Of a DNA stretch of 64,000 nucleotides, positions 42,938 to 52,834 are shown one piece after another. The stretch covers positions 19,757 through 83,756 of the forward strand of contig NZ_OMKW01000005.1 of assembly GCF_900302495.1 (NCBI RefSeq), written 5' to 3'. A program made the position numbers and the translations under genes. This DNA is from Pontivivens insulae (GTDB lineage Bacteria > Pseudomonadota > Alphaproteobacteria > Rhodobacterales > Rhodobacteraceae). The notes under the pieces are model-generated. The model did no database searches. It was not told the origin of the DNA and was given only the letters and a program-made list of their open reading frames with translations. The first letter of the stretch is position 1; every line of letters begins with the position of its first letter.

Positions 42938-43900
42938 TCAATCTAGCCCGGCCGGAGAGAGTAAGGTAAGCGCGAGGGCGCTACTGATATGTTGCCACCT
43001 CAGTGTCGCAGCAATCTGATACTCGGTCAGTTCTGACGTACCTGTCGTCGGGCCGAATGCTTGTTTGTGAGCGGCTAGCTGTGTCAAGTGGACTGCAGCC
43101 ACATCGTAGTCGGGGCTGTCAAGGAAACTGTTATAGACATCTTGTACGTTTGCCATCGTGTCGTCGATGAAGATGATCTGATCGATACTGGTAACTTCTG
43201 CCTTGCCGAGAAAGCAATTGAGCACTTCCCCCTTGTTCTGGCCTGTGGCGTAGACGATGCCGTCCTGGTAGGCGACTGGCGTGGTGATATCGCAAAAACC
43301 TGCACCCTCAGTTCCGGCCATTGACGGAACACCGCTAGCTTGCCAAACAGGTGCATTTCCCGAAATCATCTCCAACAGGCTGCCCTCGTTCGGTATTGAA
43401 AGGTGGTCGAATTGCCCCTGAGTAGCTGACACGACATCAGTGTCACGGGCGGTTATGACGAGTAGTTTAGCACCCATCCGAGTGAGCTGTCTCAATGCAT
43501 CAGGAATGCTAGGGTCGGCATAGTCCATGTTGTTGAGCGTCAACAGCAGGTCGCTGATTGGATAAAGCTGAGCGTCAGTCGCTGCGATCTGACCAGGCAG
43601 CAAAGCACCTCCATTTGACATTTCGTTGAGATCTGACTGCCAGCTGAACCATGCGGGACCTCCGAGATACTGACACTGGGAGGGGGATGTCGGAACCGGG
43701 CAGGGCATCATTGTCAACGTGTCGTCATCATCCATAACAACCAGTAGGTTCGAGAGATCCGCTCCGGGGTCGTCTGCTGTCAGTTCTTCTACGATCTCCT
43801 CAAAACTGTGCGCAGTAGAGAAAGATGCTTCGCCTAAAGCAGGTTGAGCGGATGCGCATATAACGGTCAGGGAGATATTGCGTAACAGGTCAACGGTCAT
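42938..43900 (-). CDS. DUF2608 HAD-like exported protein
   Basis: A 320-residue protein with a signal peptide-like start (ISLTVICASAQPALGEA). The DUF2608/HAD-like core shows VVMDDDDTLTMM (the aspartate motif I), LLVITARDTDV (motif II), GIVYATGQNKGEVL and IIFIDDTMANVQDVYNSF (motif IV). Likely a periplasmic phosphatase-like protein; substrate unknown. It is divergent from the large xanthine-dehydrogenase-type gene across a region with a 10-bp inverted repeat. Confidence 0.78.
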   Translation of the reverse strand: MTVDLLRNISLTVICASAQPALGEASFSTAHSFEEIVEELTADDPGADLSNLLVVMDDDDTLTMMPCPVPTSPSQCQYLGGPAWFSWQSDLNEMSNGGALLPGQIAATDAQLYPISDLLLTLNNMDYADPSIPDALRQLTRMGAKLLVITARDTDVVSATQGQFDHLSIPNEGSLLEMISGNAPVWQASGVPSMAGTEGAGFCDITTPVAYQDGIVYATGQNKGEVLNCFLGKAEVTSIDQIIFIDDTMANVQDVYNSFLDSPDYDVAAVHLTQLAAHKQAFGPTTGTSELTEYQIAATLRWQHISSALALTLLSPAGLD

Positions 43901-43942
43901 CGGGTGAAATCCTCATTTGGAAGCCACCAATAAGCTGAACGA

Positions 43943-43986
43943 TATTAGGTATGAAGGACTAGAATATTTCCTATCAATACCTAATA
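43943..43986. promoter_or_regulatory. inverted repeat upstream of the molybdoenzyme gene
   Basis: TATTAGGTAT (43943-43952) and ATACCTAATA (43977-43986), perfect 10-bp arms with a 24-bp spacer, in the divergent gap between the DUF2608 and molybdoenzyme genes. Candidate regulator site. Confidence 0.55.
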
Positions 43987-44093
43987 AAATTTTACCTTAT
44001 TTGTGCTGCGCAATGGGAATTATTTCAGTGTTTAGTGATGTTAACCAAAATCAAGCGAAGAGTTCTGATCTTTCCGCTTCATAGGAATTTACT

Positions 44094-47000
44094 ATGCCTG
44101 ACACTGCAACACCCTCACCAACCAACTCGCAAAACACTATCAGCTTCTATCTGAATGGTGTGCCGGTCATGCTTGATAACCCTTCGCCAGATATGATGCT
44201 GATTGACTACCTCAAAGCACCTGAGCAAGGGCTTGCTGGCCCCAAAAAGCCCTGCGGGCAGGGAGGCTGTGGCGGCTGTACAGTGATCATGTCGTCCTGG
44301 GATGACGATAATGGAGCGCCGCAACATACCGCGATCAATGCCTGCCTGCGTCCGATTGCGGCTGTTCAGGGTCAGGTGATCACGACTATCGAGGGGACGG
44401 GGACGCTCAACCCTGATCATCCACCTTACCTGCAGCACACTATGACGGGATCACGGATTGCTGCGCCGTTGACTGCGCCAACGCCGCCAGCGCTGAAACG
44501 AGCGCAAGAACAAGCAAAGGAGAAGCGTGAACGCGTTGCTGCGACGTTAGACTCCGACGTCGCTCCCGATGGTGCAGGGCCGCTACCGGGCACGGTTTCT
44601 CCAAGTGGCGACGTGGCAGAAGGCGTCAACCCTGTCGCATGGCGACTGGCGGTGAACAATGGCACTCAATGCGGCTATTGCACGGTGGGCTTCGTCATGA
44701 CGATGTCTGAATTCCTCACCAACAATCCTAGTGCAACCAAGCGGGAGATCGAGGGCGCGCTCGATGGCAATATTTGCCGATGCACGGGATATCGGGCGAT
44801 CCTGACGGGGATGAAATCCTTTGCATCTGACTGGAGCGCAGAAGACGAAGCGGCGCGGATGCTGTGCGATGTCGATCCCGACACCCGGCAGAAAGAGCCG
44901 AAAGGGCCGCTAGTTCTGCCATTCCCTGATGCAGCTCGGAAGACGACGAAGATCGCTAGCATTGCTAGTGATGGGCGGGTCTGGATGTCGCCGCAATCGC
45001 TGGCAGAACTGGCCCAGCTAAAGGCTGACTTCGCGGGACGGCCGACCCGAATGGTCGCCGGAAACACCGGCTATGGCATCTACAAAGAAGCATATGACCG
45101 TGACGCGGTCATGCTGAACCTTGCGGGGATTGCAGAGATCCATGGTGAGGTCACGCAGGATGGAACCACTGCTACTGTGCCGGCAGCTACAACCTACACT
45201 GAATTCATTGCTGCATTGGAAGCTGTGATGATCGCGCGGGGCGAACCGGTTCCATCCTCCGAGGAGGGAGCTATTGAACATGCGCTGACACGGCTGGGGG
45301 CGCTATACTTCCTTTCGAAACGAACTGCGGGCCATATTGTACGCAACGCTGCGACCGTAGCTGGCAACACCATGCTGATGTTGCACAACATTGCCGGACA
45401 GGACGAACCTTTCCCTTCAGATCTGGGCACGGGTTTGCTCGGCATCGGTGCGGCGGTAACGTATATCGACCTGAGCGATCCGAGCTTAACGCCTGTACAG
45501 GTCCCCTATGGTGACCTCATCGCGAGCTGCGCTGAGGAGACGATCTCGGCGGATAATCTGCTGCTGATCAATTTTGAGATCCCGCTTGGCAGCGAAGCGG
45601 ATATGGTGTTGCCGCAGAAGGTGGCCCTCCGCGAGGTCAATGCGCATTCAATCGTAAACGCTGTGAGTTGTCTGACGGCTGATGCTGCAGGCGTTGTGTC
45701 GGAGGCCGTTCTCTCATTCGGTGCGCTGGCCCCCTTCGCATGGCGCGCAAGACAGACTGAGGCAGCGATGATCGGAGAGCCTCTCTCTCTGGATGCGCTG
45801 CCTGGTCTGCTAGACATCTTGCGTGTCGAGGTAAGTGCGGTGTTAGAGCAATCGCGCCCTCGTTCGCAGGCTTTGCCGTGGTCGGGCTTCACCGACACCT
45901 ATAAGTGTGATCTGGCCCTGACCTATTTTTACAAGACCTACATCAATGCAATGATGAGCCGCGAGCCGGCTAGCGTCCCTGCTGAGTTGCGCTCCGCGGG
46001 GGAGATCACTTGGGGTCAGTGGCCAGTTAGCCATGGGCGGCAGGACTATAGCCGTAAGCAGGATTGGAAGGCGCCGGTCGCCAAACCCTATATCAAAACC
46101 ATGGCGTTAGAGCAGGCATCTGGCCAAGTGCATTATGCTCATGAGCTGCCGGTGCCGAGCCGGACGGTCTTTGCTGCGCCCGTACAGAGCCGGCGAGCCT
46201 TGGCAACATGGGGGTTCCAGGTTCCCGGTGGGCAAAACTGTGATGCCGAAGATCTGCTGATCGAACTGCACGAGCGCTTCGAGGGTTTTATTGACATCGT
46301 GACAGAAGACGACATCCCAGCTCACGGTATCAATCTGCAAGGCATGGGCTCTGACCAACCTGTGGTGTGTCCACTTGGCGGGCAGGTGAACTATGTGGGG
46401 CAGACATTGTTCCTCATCTGCGCAAGAACAGAGACCGATGCGCAGACCATTGCCGACTATGTTACGCAGAGCTGCATCGCCTACGCTGACATCATCACCG
46501 AGGAAGGCGATCCGGAGTGGTGGTCGGAGCCCGTGCTCTCGATCGAGCAAGCGATTGCCCAAGGCAGCATTTATCCTGACTATCCTAACACTGCGCCCTT
46601 CAATTCCCATATCTGGAAGGTCACGCGCCCGGGCACAGATCTCAGCTGGGCCGATATTGACCGCGATCCACTTGAACGTTCTACGGCCTTGGCGGATGTT
46701 TCGGTCGATGGGGTGCCCTGCGCTCTTGTTCAGGGCGCGCAGGAGACCGGCGGTCAAATTCACTTCTACATGGAGCCCCAGGCCGCGCTGGCTGAGCCAA
46801 CCGACAAGAACGTCATGGTTATGCACCCTTCGACACAGAGTCCGATGGAGATGCATCAAAGCACCGCGATGATCCTTGGTTCGCACTATAACCGGGTTGA
46901 GGTGCGCGTGCCCCAGGTTGGTGGTGGCTTTGGCGGTAAGACAGAGCAAACGCGGTTCGTCGCTGCGGCAACCGCGCTCGCAGCCAGCAAGCTAAAGCGT

Positions 47001-48701
47001 CCGGTGCGCATGGCGCTCACACGAGAGCAAGACACTGGTATGATCGGCAAGCGCCACGCCTACTATGGGCAATACCAGATCGCAGTGGACAAGGGAGAAA
47101 TGAACCCCGCCGATAAAGGACGGATCCGCGGGTTCCTCAATCGAATGTGGGGTGATGGTGGGGCCTTCTATGATTGCAGCTTCATTGTTTCGAACTGCAT
47201 CCAGACCAGAGCGGATGCTGCCTATCGGATTACAAATTTCCAGAACCAGATCGACGTTTGCCGGACCAACCACGCACCGAGCACCGCGATGCGCGCTTTT
47301 GGCGATGTGCAGTGCAAGGTGATTGTCGAAAGCGCCGTGGCTGATGCGGCTCATGCAGTCGGAATGCGCCCGGAGGATGTCCGAGAGAAGAACCTCTACC
47401 AACGCGGTGACAGCACGCCTTTCGGGCAGGCGCTGACCTACTGCTATATGGACACTGTTTGGGATTATCTCAAAGAAAAGGCTGATTTCGAGGCGAAATC
47501 TGCATCCGTACAGGCGTTCAACGCGCGCAATAAATGGCGAAAGCGCGGGATCGCTATGATGCCCGTGAAATACGGCTCGGGCTACAATCTGGCCATGCTT
47601 GAACAGGCGACGGCGATGATCTCTATCTATCAGGCTGATGGCACCGTCGTGATCCATCAGGGTGGGGTCGAGATGGGCCAGGGCCTGATCACCCAGATGC
47701 GGCAGATCGCGGCCTATGTGCTAAATATCCCGCTCGATATGGTCTTGATCAAAGCACCAATCACATCGGTCATTCCCAACCCGACCTCTACCGGCGGTTC
47801 GACTGGGACAGCCTACAATGGTGAGGCGGTCAAGCAGCTATGTGCCCGGATGCGCTCACGGCTGACAGATTTCGCCAACGGATTGCGTGATCAGATGGGA
47901 CCGGAGTGGTGTGCCGAGCAGGGTATCGACTACTGGAACCACCCCGAGAAAGGCTGGCAAGCTGAGGTACCCTCAGGCGAAGCGACAGTTATGATTTGGC
48001 AAAAGCTAACAGCGCTTGCTTACCAGTACCGTATCGGACTGACGGATACTTTCACGGCCCCAGTGAAAGGCGGCGACGTGCAGTCTCCCGCGCTCAGCTA
48101 CAAGCCCTTCGCAGATCAGCCCACCATTCCTGACTATACTGCAACTGATGGCGTGCCCGGCGAATTCGACAACTTTGTTGGCTTCACATATTCGGGTGCC
48201 TGCGCCGTCGTGGAGGTTGATATCCTGACCGGAGAGACCAAGATCCTGTCCTCCGATCTAGTCTATGATATGGGCTGGAGCCTCAATCCGGCGGTTGATA
48301 TCGGCCAGGTAGAGGGCGCTTTTGTGCAAGGCGTTGGTTATCTGCTGACTGAGAAGTTGGTCTTCCAGCCTGACGGCGATCAGAAAGGTGCGCTAAATAC
48401 ACTCAACACTTGGACCTACAAGCCGCCAGCGGTAACAACGATTCCCATCGAGTTGAATACGCATCTCTTTCCTCGCGATCTAGCGAGTGATGTACCTGAG
48501 AGCCCGTATGAGGGTGTCCTGTCCTCGAAAGAAGTGGGTGAGCCGCCGCTTGTCCTCGCGACATCAGTCTTCCTGGCCGTGCGGGAGGCCATTCGTGCGT
48601 CACGCATTGAGCGTGGACTGGACCCATTCTTCCGCCTTGACGCCCCTGCAACCGTACAGGACGTGCGCACGGCTTGCGCCGTACAGCTGGGAGAGATTTG
48701 A
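44094..48701 (+). CDS. single-chain xanthine dehydrogenase family molybdoenzyme
   Basis: A 1535-residue protein holding all three parts usually split in bacteria. [2Fe-2S] plant-type cluster: C54, C59, C62, C84. Second [2Fe-2S]: C193, C196, C228, C230 (TQCGYCTVGF, NICRCTGYR). FAD domain about 330-560 (RMVAGNTGYGIYK). Molybdopterin domains from about 680 with QVGGGFGGKTEQT, STAMRAFGDVQCK, GGVEMGQGLITQM and the catalytic Glu E1483 in KEVGEPPLVLA. A 60-residue Ala/Pro/Glu-rich insert separates the two iron-sulfur clusters. Length exceeds eukaryotic XDH (about 1330). No signal peptide, so cytoplasmic. Substrate (purine, aldehyde or heterocycle) unknown. AGGA lies eight bases before the ATG. Confidence 0.9.
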   Translation: MPDTATPSPTNSQNTISFYLNGVPVMLDNPSPDMMLIDYLKAPEQGLAGPKKPCGQGGCGGCTVIMSSWDDDNGAPQHTAINACLRPIAAVQGQVITTIEGTGTLNPDHPPYLQHTMTGSRIAAPLTAPTPPALKRAQEQAKEKRERVAATLDSDVAPDGAGPLPGTVSPSGDVAEGVNPVAWRLAVNNGTQCGYCTVGFVMTMSEFLTNNPSATKREIEGALDGNICRCTGYRAILTGMKSFASDWSAEDEAARMLCDVDPDTRQKEPKGPLVLPFPDAARKTTKIASIASDGRVWMSPQSLAELAQLKADFAGRPTRMVAGNTGYGIYKEAYDRDAVMLNLAGIAEIHGEVTQDGTTATVPAATTYTEFIAALEAVMIARGEPVPSSEEGAIEHALTRLGALYFLSKRTAGHIVRNAATVAGNTMLMLHNIAGQDEPFPSDLGTGLLGIGAAVTYIDLSDPSLTPVQVPYGDLIASCAEETISADNLLLINFEIPLGSEADMVLPQKVALREVNAHSIVNAVSCLTADAAGVVSEAVLSFGALAPFAWRARQTEAAMIGEPLSLDALPGLLDILRVEVSAVLEQSRPRSQALPWSGFTDTYKCDLALTYFYKTYINAMMSREPASVPAELRSAGEITWGQWPVSHGRQDYSRKQDWKAPVAKPYIKTMALEQASGQVHYAHELPVPSRTVFAAPVQSRRALATWGFQVPGGQNCDAEDLLIELHERFEGFIDIVTEDDIPAHGINLQGMGSDQPVVCPLGGQVNYVGQTLFLICARTETDAQTIADYVTQSCIAYADIITEEGDPEWWSEPVLSIEQAIAQGSIYPDYPNTAPFNSHIWKVTRPGTDLSWADIDRDPLERSTALADVSVDGVPCALVQGAQETGGQIHFYMEPQAALAEPTDKNVMVMHPSTQSPMEMHQSTAMILGSHYNRVEVRVPQVGGGFGGKTEQTRFVAAATALAASKLKRPVRMALTREQDTGMIGKRHAYYGQYQIAVDKGEMNPADKGRIRGFLNRMWGDGGAFYDCSFIVSNCIQTRADAAYRITNFQNQIDVCRTNHAPSTAMRAFGDVQCKVIVESAVADAAHAVGMRPEDVREKNLYQRGDSTPFGQALTYCYMDTVWDYLKEKADFEAKSASVQAFNARNKWRKRGIAMMPVKYGSGYNLAMLEQATAMISIYQADGTVVIHQGGVEMGQGLITQMRQIAAYVLNIPLDMVLIKAPITSVIPNPTSTGGSTGTAYNGEAVKQLCARMRSRLTDFANGLRDQMGPEWCAEQGIDYWNHPEKGWQAEVPSGEATVMIWQKLTALAYQYRIGLTDTFTAPVKGGDVQSPALSYKPFADQPTIPDYTATDGVPGEFDNFVGFTYSGACAVVEVDILTGETKILSSDLVYDMGWSLNPAVDIGQVEGAFVQGVGYLLTEKLVFQPDGDQKGALNTLNTWTYKPPAVTTIPIELNTHLFPRDLASDVPESPYEGVLSSKEVGEPPLVLATSVFLAVREAIRASRIERGLDPFFRLDAPATVQDVRTACAVQLGEI

Positions 48702-49066
48702 GTCAAACACCTTAGCCAGGCAGGGCACATGTCGACGGTGACCATGATCGCCAGGGACCAGGGCCCTTAGCGTCGGCTTAAGCATGGCGCTGCATTTGCA
48801 ATTGTGAGTTTGGGCTCGTTGCAGGACATCGGCGCAAAGGGTTGCATCTTCCGCCACGGTTGTCAGAAGCAGTGATGCGCCGCGCTTCCCAAGGGCAGGG
48901 TGCTAGGCGCAGATACATGGTCCTGTGTGAGTCCTGAGCGGAGGGCATCGCTGCTGCGCGGGCTCAAAGCGAAACACCTATCCCGGCTATGCGGGACTTT
49001 TCTGCCGTTTGATTTCTTCCTGTGGAACGCCCGCTTTCGGGGCACTGCCTGTTCAGGTGGCGACAC
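48702..49066. other. intergenic stretch without a recognised gene
   Basis: About 365 bp between the converging molybdoenzyme and NmrA-like genes. Only short frames without features; no structure recognised. Confidence 0.45.
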
Positions 49067-49921
49067 CTACATTGAAGCAACCGGGTGCTTTCGTAGAAAC
49101 TCTGCCAATCCTTGCGCGTCCGGTTTGATCTTTCGCAGTTCGTCGTTTCCGAATGCGAAATTCACCCTGTTGTGCCAGGCCAGTTGTTCCGCAAATTCTG
49201 GCACTAATTTCCGAAAGAGGGCGCGCGGGAGGCACCAGCCCTTCGGGCGTTTGCCGGTGACTTTGCGGTAGGTGTCTTTCATTTGCGCGACTGTCATGGC
49301 GTCGCCTGCCAGATTGATCTTGCGCCCCGCCCACTTATCGGGGCCGACCAATGCCTCGGCCGCCATCCAGCCAAGATCTTCAATGGCCAGCATCTGGAAT
49401 TCCGTCTGTGGATCAAGCGAACCAGCCAGAACCGGGAACATCAGTGCGGGCTTCATCTCAGGGTTCAAAAGATTGTCCATGAACCAGACAGTCCCTAAGA
49501 ACGTCCAATCGATCCCGCTCAGTTTGATCTCGCGTTCTAGGATCGCCTTCGAGATGAAGTGCTCGGGTCCGCCAGGCGAACGGCCTTCGCCCATGCCGGA
49601 CTGCACGATATGGCGCACCCCAGCGGCTTTCGCAGCGGCCAAGACGGCACGGCCTTGTTCGACTTCGCCTACCAGACCGACGCCGGGCGCGTAGAAGTCC
49701 TGGACCGAGAAGATGCCGGTCACCGCTTCAAAAGCTGGCACCAAGGTTTCGGGCTTGGACAAGTCGCCTTCGGCCACTTCTGCACCCATTTTTGCAAGCG
49801 CTTCAGCCTTTGAAGATGACGCCTGACGGGTCAGGATGCGGATGGATTGTCCGCGCTTGAGCATTTCGCGCGCAACGGCGCCGCCTTGTAGGCCTGTGGC
49901 TCCCAAGATCAGAAAAGTCAT
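49067..49921 (-). CDS. NmrA-family NAD(P)-binding protein
   Basis: A 284-residue NmrA-like Rossmann protein starting FLILGATGLQGGAVAREML, with LTRQASSSKAEALAKMGAEV and GDLSKPETLVPAFE. Such proteins act as redox sensors or NADPH-linked quinone/isoflavone-type reductases. Its ATG overlaps the hydrolase stop (ATGA), so it is coupled to that gene. Probably controlled by the divergent TetR regulator. Confidence 0.88.
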   Translation of the reverse strand: MTFLILGATGLQGGAVAREMLKRGQSIRILTRQASSSKAEALAKMGAEVAEGDLSKPETLVPAFEAVTGIFSVQDFYAPGVGLVGEVEQGRAVLAAAKAAGVRHIVQSGMGEGRSPGGPEHFISKAILEREIKLSGIDWTFLGTVWFMDNLLNPEMKPALMFPVLAGSLDPQTEFQMLAIEDLGWMAAEALVGPDKWAGRKINLAGDAMTVAQMKDTYRKVTGKRPKGWCLPRALFRKLVPEFAEQLAWHNRVNFAFGNDELRKIKPDAQGLAEFLRKHPVASM

Positions 49922-50763
49922 TCTGCAACCTCCGAAGCAATGAATCGCGTCAGGGCGTCAGCGACCCGCTTGGGGCGTTCAACAACCGAGATGTGTTTGC
50001 CTTCTATGGGTTCAAAATGGCCGTTCGGGGCCAGTAGTGCCGCTTCGGCCTGCACAGCAATCGGATACATCGCATCTTCTTTTCCCGCGATGACGAGGGT
50101 CGGAACGGTGAGCTCCGCCATTCGTGGCATCAGAGGCGAGCTGCGTAGAATGACCGACTGGATCGCCGCTGCCAAAGATGCTGGCTGTGCCGTTTTCAGC
50201 ATGGTGTGGAAGGCATTCGCATAGCTTGCGTTCGCAGCCAGAACATCATCCGAGAAAAAGCTGTTTGCAACGCCATTGCGGAACATTGCCGTTTTCAGCG
50301 CCCAGCGTGCGCCGCACGCGATGAAGCGCGCCTTGAGGCCGGGTTGGGCAGCATTGATCTGCATGGGCGTGTTCATGAGCACCAATGCTTTAATGCGGGC
50401 GGGTGACATCAACGCGAGGTGCGCAGCTGTGATCCCGCCCCAAGAGGTTCCGCCGACGATTGCCGCCACCAGATCGAAGCGATCCATGACCTCGCCCATG
50501 GCCTTGGCGCAGTCCTCCATGGTGAATTCATCCGTTCCCCCCTCGCTTTGCCCATGGGCCGGGCCGTCGATGAGCAGAAAGCGGTGGGAGGCGCCCATGG
50601 TTGCGACCAAATCGTCGTAAATGTGGTGATCCGTGAAGATCGACGGCCAGAGGACAATCGTTTCAGGCCCATGGCCATATTCGACGACATGAAGCCGCCC
50701 CAAAGAGGTTGGCACGGCATATGAAACAGGCACGGCTGTAGGGAATTCGGGTATGGCGTTCAT
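49918..50763 (-). CDS. alpha/beta-fold hydrolase
   Basis: A 281-residue alpha/beta hydrolase. It shows the nucleophile elbow GGTSWGGITAAHLAL, an acid in AGKEDAMYP and a C-terminal EGKHISVVERP, where the catalytic His is K-H-I-S. So it is probably active. First gene of the two-gene operon going left. Divergent from the tetR-like gene. Confidence 0.87.
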   Translation of the reverse strand: MNAIPEFPTAVPVSYAVPTSLGRLHVVEYGHGPETIVLWPSIFTDHHIYDDLVATMGASHRFLLIDGPAHGQSEGGTDEFTMEDCAKAMGEVMDRFDLVAAIVGGTSWGGITAAHLALMSPARIKALVLMNTPMQINAAQPGLKARFIACGARWALKTAMFRNGVANSFFSDDVLAANASYANAFHTMLKTAQPASLAAAIQSVILRSSPLMPRMAELTVPTLVIAGKEDAMYPIAVQAEAALLAPNGHFEPIEGKHISVVERPKRVADALTRFIASEVAE

Positions 50764-50776
50764 TGATCAGCTCCCA

Positions 50777-50830
50777 AAGTAATCAATGGTTACTTAAGCT
50801 GCCTTGCATGCAATGTAAACACTGATTACA
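50777..50830. promoter_or_regulatory. two TetR-type operators
   Basis: Two copies of GTAANCANTGNTTAC: one within AAGTAATCAATGGTTACTT (50777-50795), the other within TGTAAACACTGATTACA (50814-50830). They are 36 bp apart in the divergent gap, and the second ends two bases before the tetR-like start. This fits autoregulation and control of the hydrolase operon. Confidence 0.78.
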
Positions 50831-50832
50831 AC

Positions 50833-51450
50833 ATGGGAATGATACAGACAAAGCCGAGCAACACGCATCATCATGGCAACCTCAAAGAGGCTCTCGTTGA
50901 TTATACCTTAAGTGCCGCCGACAAAGGTTTGCTGGCAGACCTTTCAGTACGCAGGGCGGCACGTGATCTAGGCGTGTCACCTGGGGCAGCCTATCGTCAC
51001 TTCCCTGATAAGAACGCCCTGCTTGGTAGTGTTGCTGAGCGAGGATTCGATGCGTTGGCAGCCGTCTTCGAGGAGGTTGTGCCATTCGAAAGCAGCGCGC
51101 GAAGTGCAGCGGATGCACGCCAACGGTTCATCGCACTTGCCACGGCCTATGTCTCTTTTGCGAACGCACGAACCGAATTATGGCGTCTGATGTTCGGCCC
51201 GTTCGGCATAGCACCCGGTACAACATCCGGCCGTCCGTCAACCTATGATTGGTTGGGTAAGTCTCTAGCCGAACTCGCCCACTACAAGCTCATCAAACCG
51301 CCTGAATCTGGCGCCCAGTTCTTTGCCTGGTCCTCCATTCACGGCATGTCTGACCTTCAAAGCTCTCCTGCGTTACCTACACAATCAATAGCTGCATCGA
51401 TTGAGCGGCAATGTGAAATGATCCTGCGCGCGCTCGCCGCCGGCGGCTAA
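50833..51450 (+). CDS. TetR-family repressor
   Basis: A 205-residue TetR regulator. N-terminal HTH: LSVRRAARDLGVSPGAAYRHFPDKNALLGSVAERGF (residues about 37-72). A TetR_C_33-type ligand domain follows (WRLMFGPFGIAP). It faces the hydrolase-NmrA operon over two matching operators, so it is the likely repressor of both directions. Confidence 0.9.
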   Translation: MGMIQTKPSNTHHHGNLKEALVDYTLSAADKGLLADLSVRRAARDLGVSPGAAYRHFPDKNALLGSVAERGFDALAAVFEEVVPFESSARSAADARQRFIALATAYVSFANARTELWRLMFGPFGIAPGTTSGRPSTYDWLGKSLAELAHYKLIKPPESGAQFFAWSSIHGMSDLQSSPALPTQSIAASIERQCEMILRALAAGG

Positions 51451-51541
51451 AGCGACTTCCGAAAACCGACTTTTGCCATCTTGCAGCACCACAATTGGTG
51501 TGGACTCAAACCGGCCTTTTGCTTCGGCATCTGGGCGATAG

Positions 51542-52354
51542 TTAGCCCCGCAATTCCTCACAGAACACTTCAGCCGGAGTGTGGAAGCCCACGCACTTGC
51601 GTGGTGTTGAATTGAGCTGGTCAGAGGCGGACTGAATGGCACCGCGGGGCAGGGGCGCCATCGCGTTGATCAACTTCTTCATCAGTGATTTTGATCGCCG
51701 ATCACAGTTTTGAAGTAAGGCGGTGTATCGGGTCTTTCCTTCACCGATCGTCGCGACGTTGGCCGCTCCATGCTCTCGTTGGAAAATCACTAGATCGCCT
51801 TCCCAATGGCCGAAGCTCTGCCGAATTACGATGGCATCCGGCTGGTTCTTGATCGCTATACTCTTCGGAAAGATCGACCCGCAAGCCTTCCGAGCAAAGC
51901 GCGGCCTGCGCTTCCATCGCCGCTCAAGAAGATACCGCCCCAGTTCATCCGACTTGCCGCTCTCACAATAAACGTAAGCGTAGATCGTCTCATGACAGAT
52001 CCGGTCTGGTTGGTCTGGCTCGATCCCTAAACGTCCGACGATCTACTTGGGCGACTGGCCAGCCCTAAATTGATTGGTAACAGCAGCAAACAGTGCGGCC
52101 TTGCCGATCAACTTTTGTTGGCATGCGCGACGATCAGAGCTGAGGCTTTCCGCCGTCAGAGGCCAATATCTATCGGCCTGCGGAACCTCCTTGTCGTGCC
52201 ACCAGTTCTGACGAACCTCTCGATAAATTGTGGATCTGTAGCGGCTCATGATCCAGATGATGTTCGCCATCGAGGGCTTGGCCTGAAGAAGGTGATCTAG
52301 CGTCCGGCGCTCCTCAAGGCAGAAATGAACAAACGATCTCTTTATGGCCGGCAC
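51542..52354 (-). pseudogene. IS30-family transposase, inactivated
   Basis: Reads as one IS30 transposase on the minus strand. N-terminal part: FCLEERRTLDHLLQAK and RYRSTIYREVRQN (HTH). An in-frame TAG at 52043-52045 replaces the Gln/Glu after S-P-K. It continues HETIYAYVYCESGKSDELGRY and HWEGDLVIFQREHGAANVAT (with the first catalytic Asp). Then an internal deletion near 51640 joins PLPRGA directly to SASDQLNSTPRKCVGF, which removes the second Asp and the Glu. So it is dead by two lesions. Terminal repeats not identified. Confidence 0.82.
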
Positions 52355-52609
52355 CTCCCAATGCCTCGATATCTATCATTTGTCGCACTTCGAAATAGAA
52401 TGCACCCCGCTTCATTTTCTGTTGCAACCATCCTGAAATGTCACAGTCCTAGCAAAGCAGAAACGTCACTCACACGTGGGACGGAGCAAGGCTTTGGAGC
52501 CCGGAGACCCCAAATATCGGAGGGTGGAAAAGCCTTGCGGGGAGGAGGGTTTGGACGAGCCGTTTTTGAGTCCAGACCTATCGACTTGATGAGATGCTTT
52601 GACAGTCCG

Positions 52610-52834
52610 CTATGCGCAGCGCGACTTACCTTCTTGGATAGGAGGACACGGCACTGTTGCGTATGAACAGTACACACAGCAGTCACCTTGAAGAGGCTTC
52701 AAGACCGTTTGGCAGGATTTGCATTCATAGAACCACTGGCAGGCGTTGGTGGGCATGGTTTCCCTCTCGACATGCCCGCATGACGGACAGGTCAGCGTGG
52801 AATCCAAGACTACTCTTGCTGCTTCTGTCGCCAT
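52610..52834 (-). CDS. small cysteine-rich protein of mer-type clusters (GDCCVYCSY motif)
   Basis: A 74-residue protein with zinc-ribbon-like pairs: TCPSCGHVERETMP, ECKSCQTVL, then GDCCVYCSYATVPCPPIQ. This C-terminal motif is found in small proteins next to merF-like genes. It overlaps merF by 25 bp on the same strand. Likely a metal-handling protein in the cytoplasm; role not proven. Confidence 0.78.
   Translation of the reverse strand: MATEAARVVLDSTLTCPSCGHVERETMPTNACQWFYECKSCQTVLKPLQGDCCVYCSYATVPCPPIQEGKSRCA

Noticed and set aside
46107..46949. 280-codon minus-strand frame inside the molybdoenzyme gene
   Set aside because: The plus strand is a continuous, motif-bearing 1535-residue gene; the opposite frame shows no domain.
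52441..52686. 81-codon minus-strand frame downstream of the Cys-rich mer-type gene
   Set aside because: It partly overlaps the mer-type gene in another frame and shows no features beyond that.
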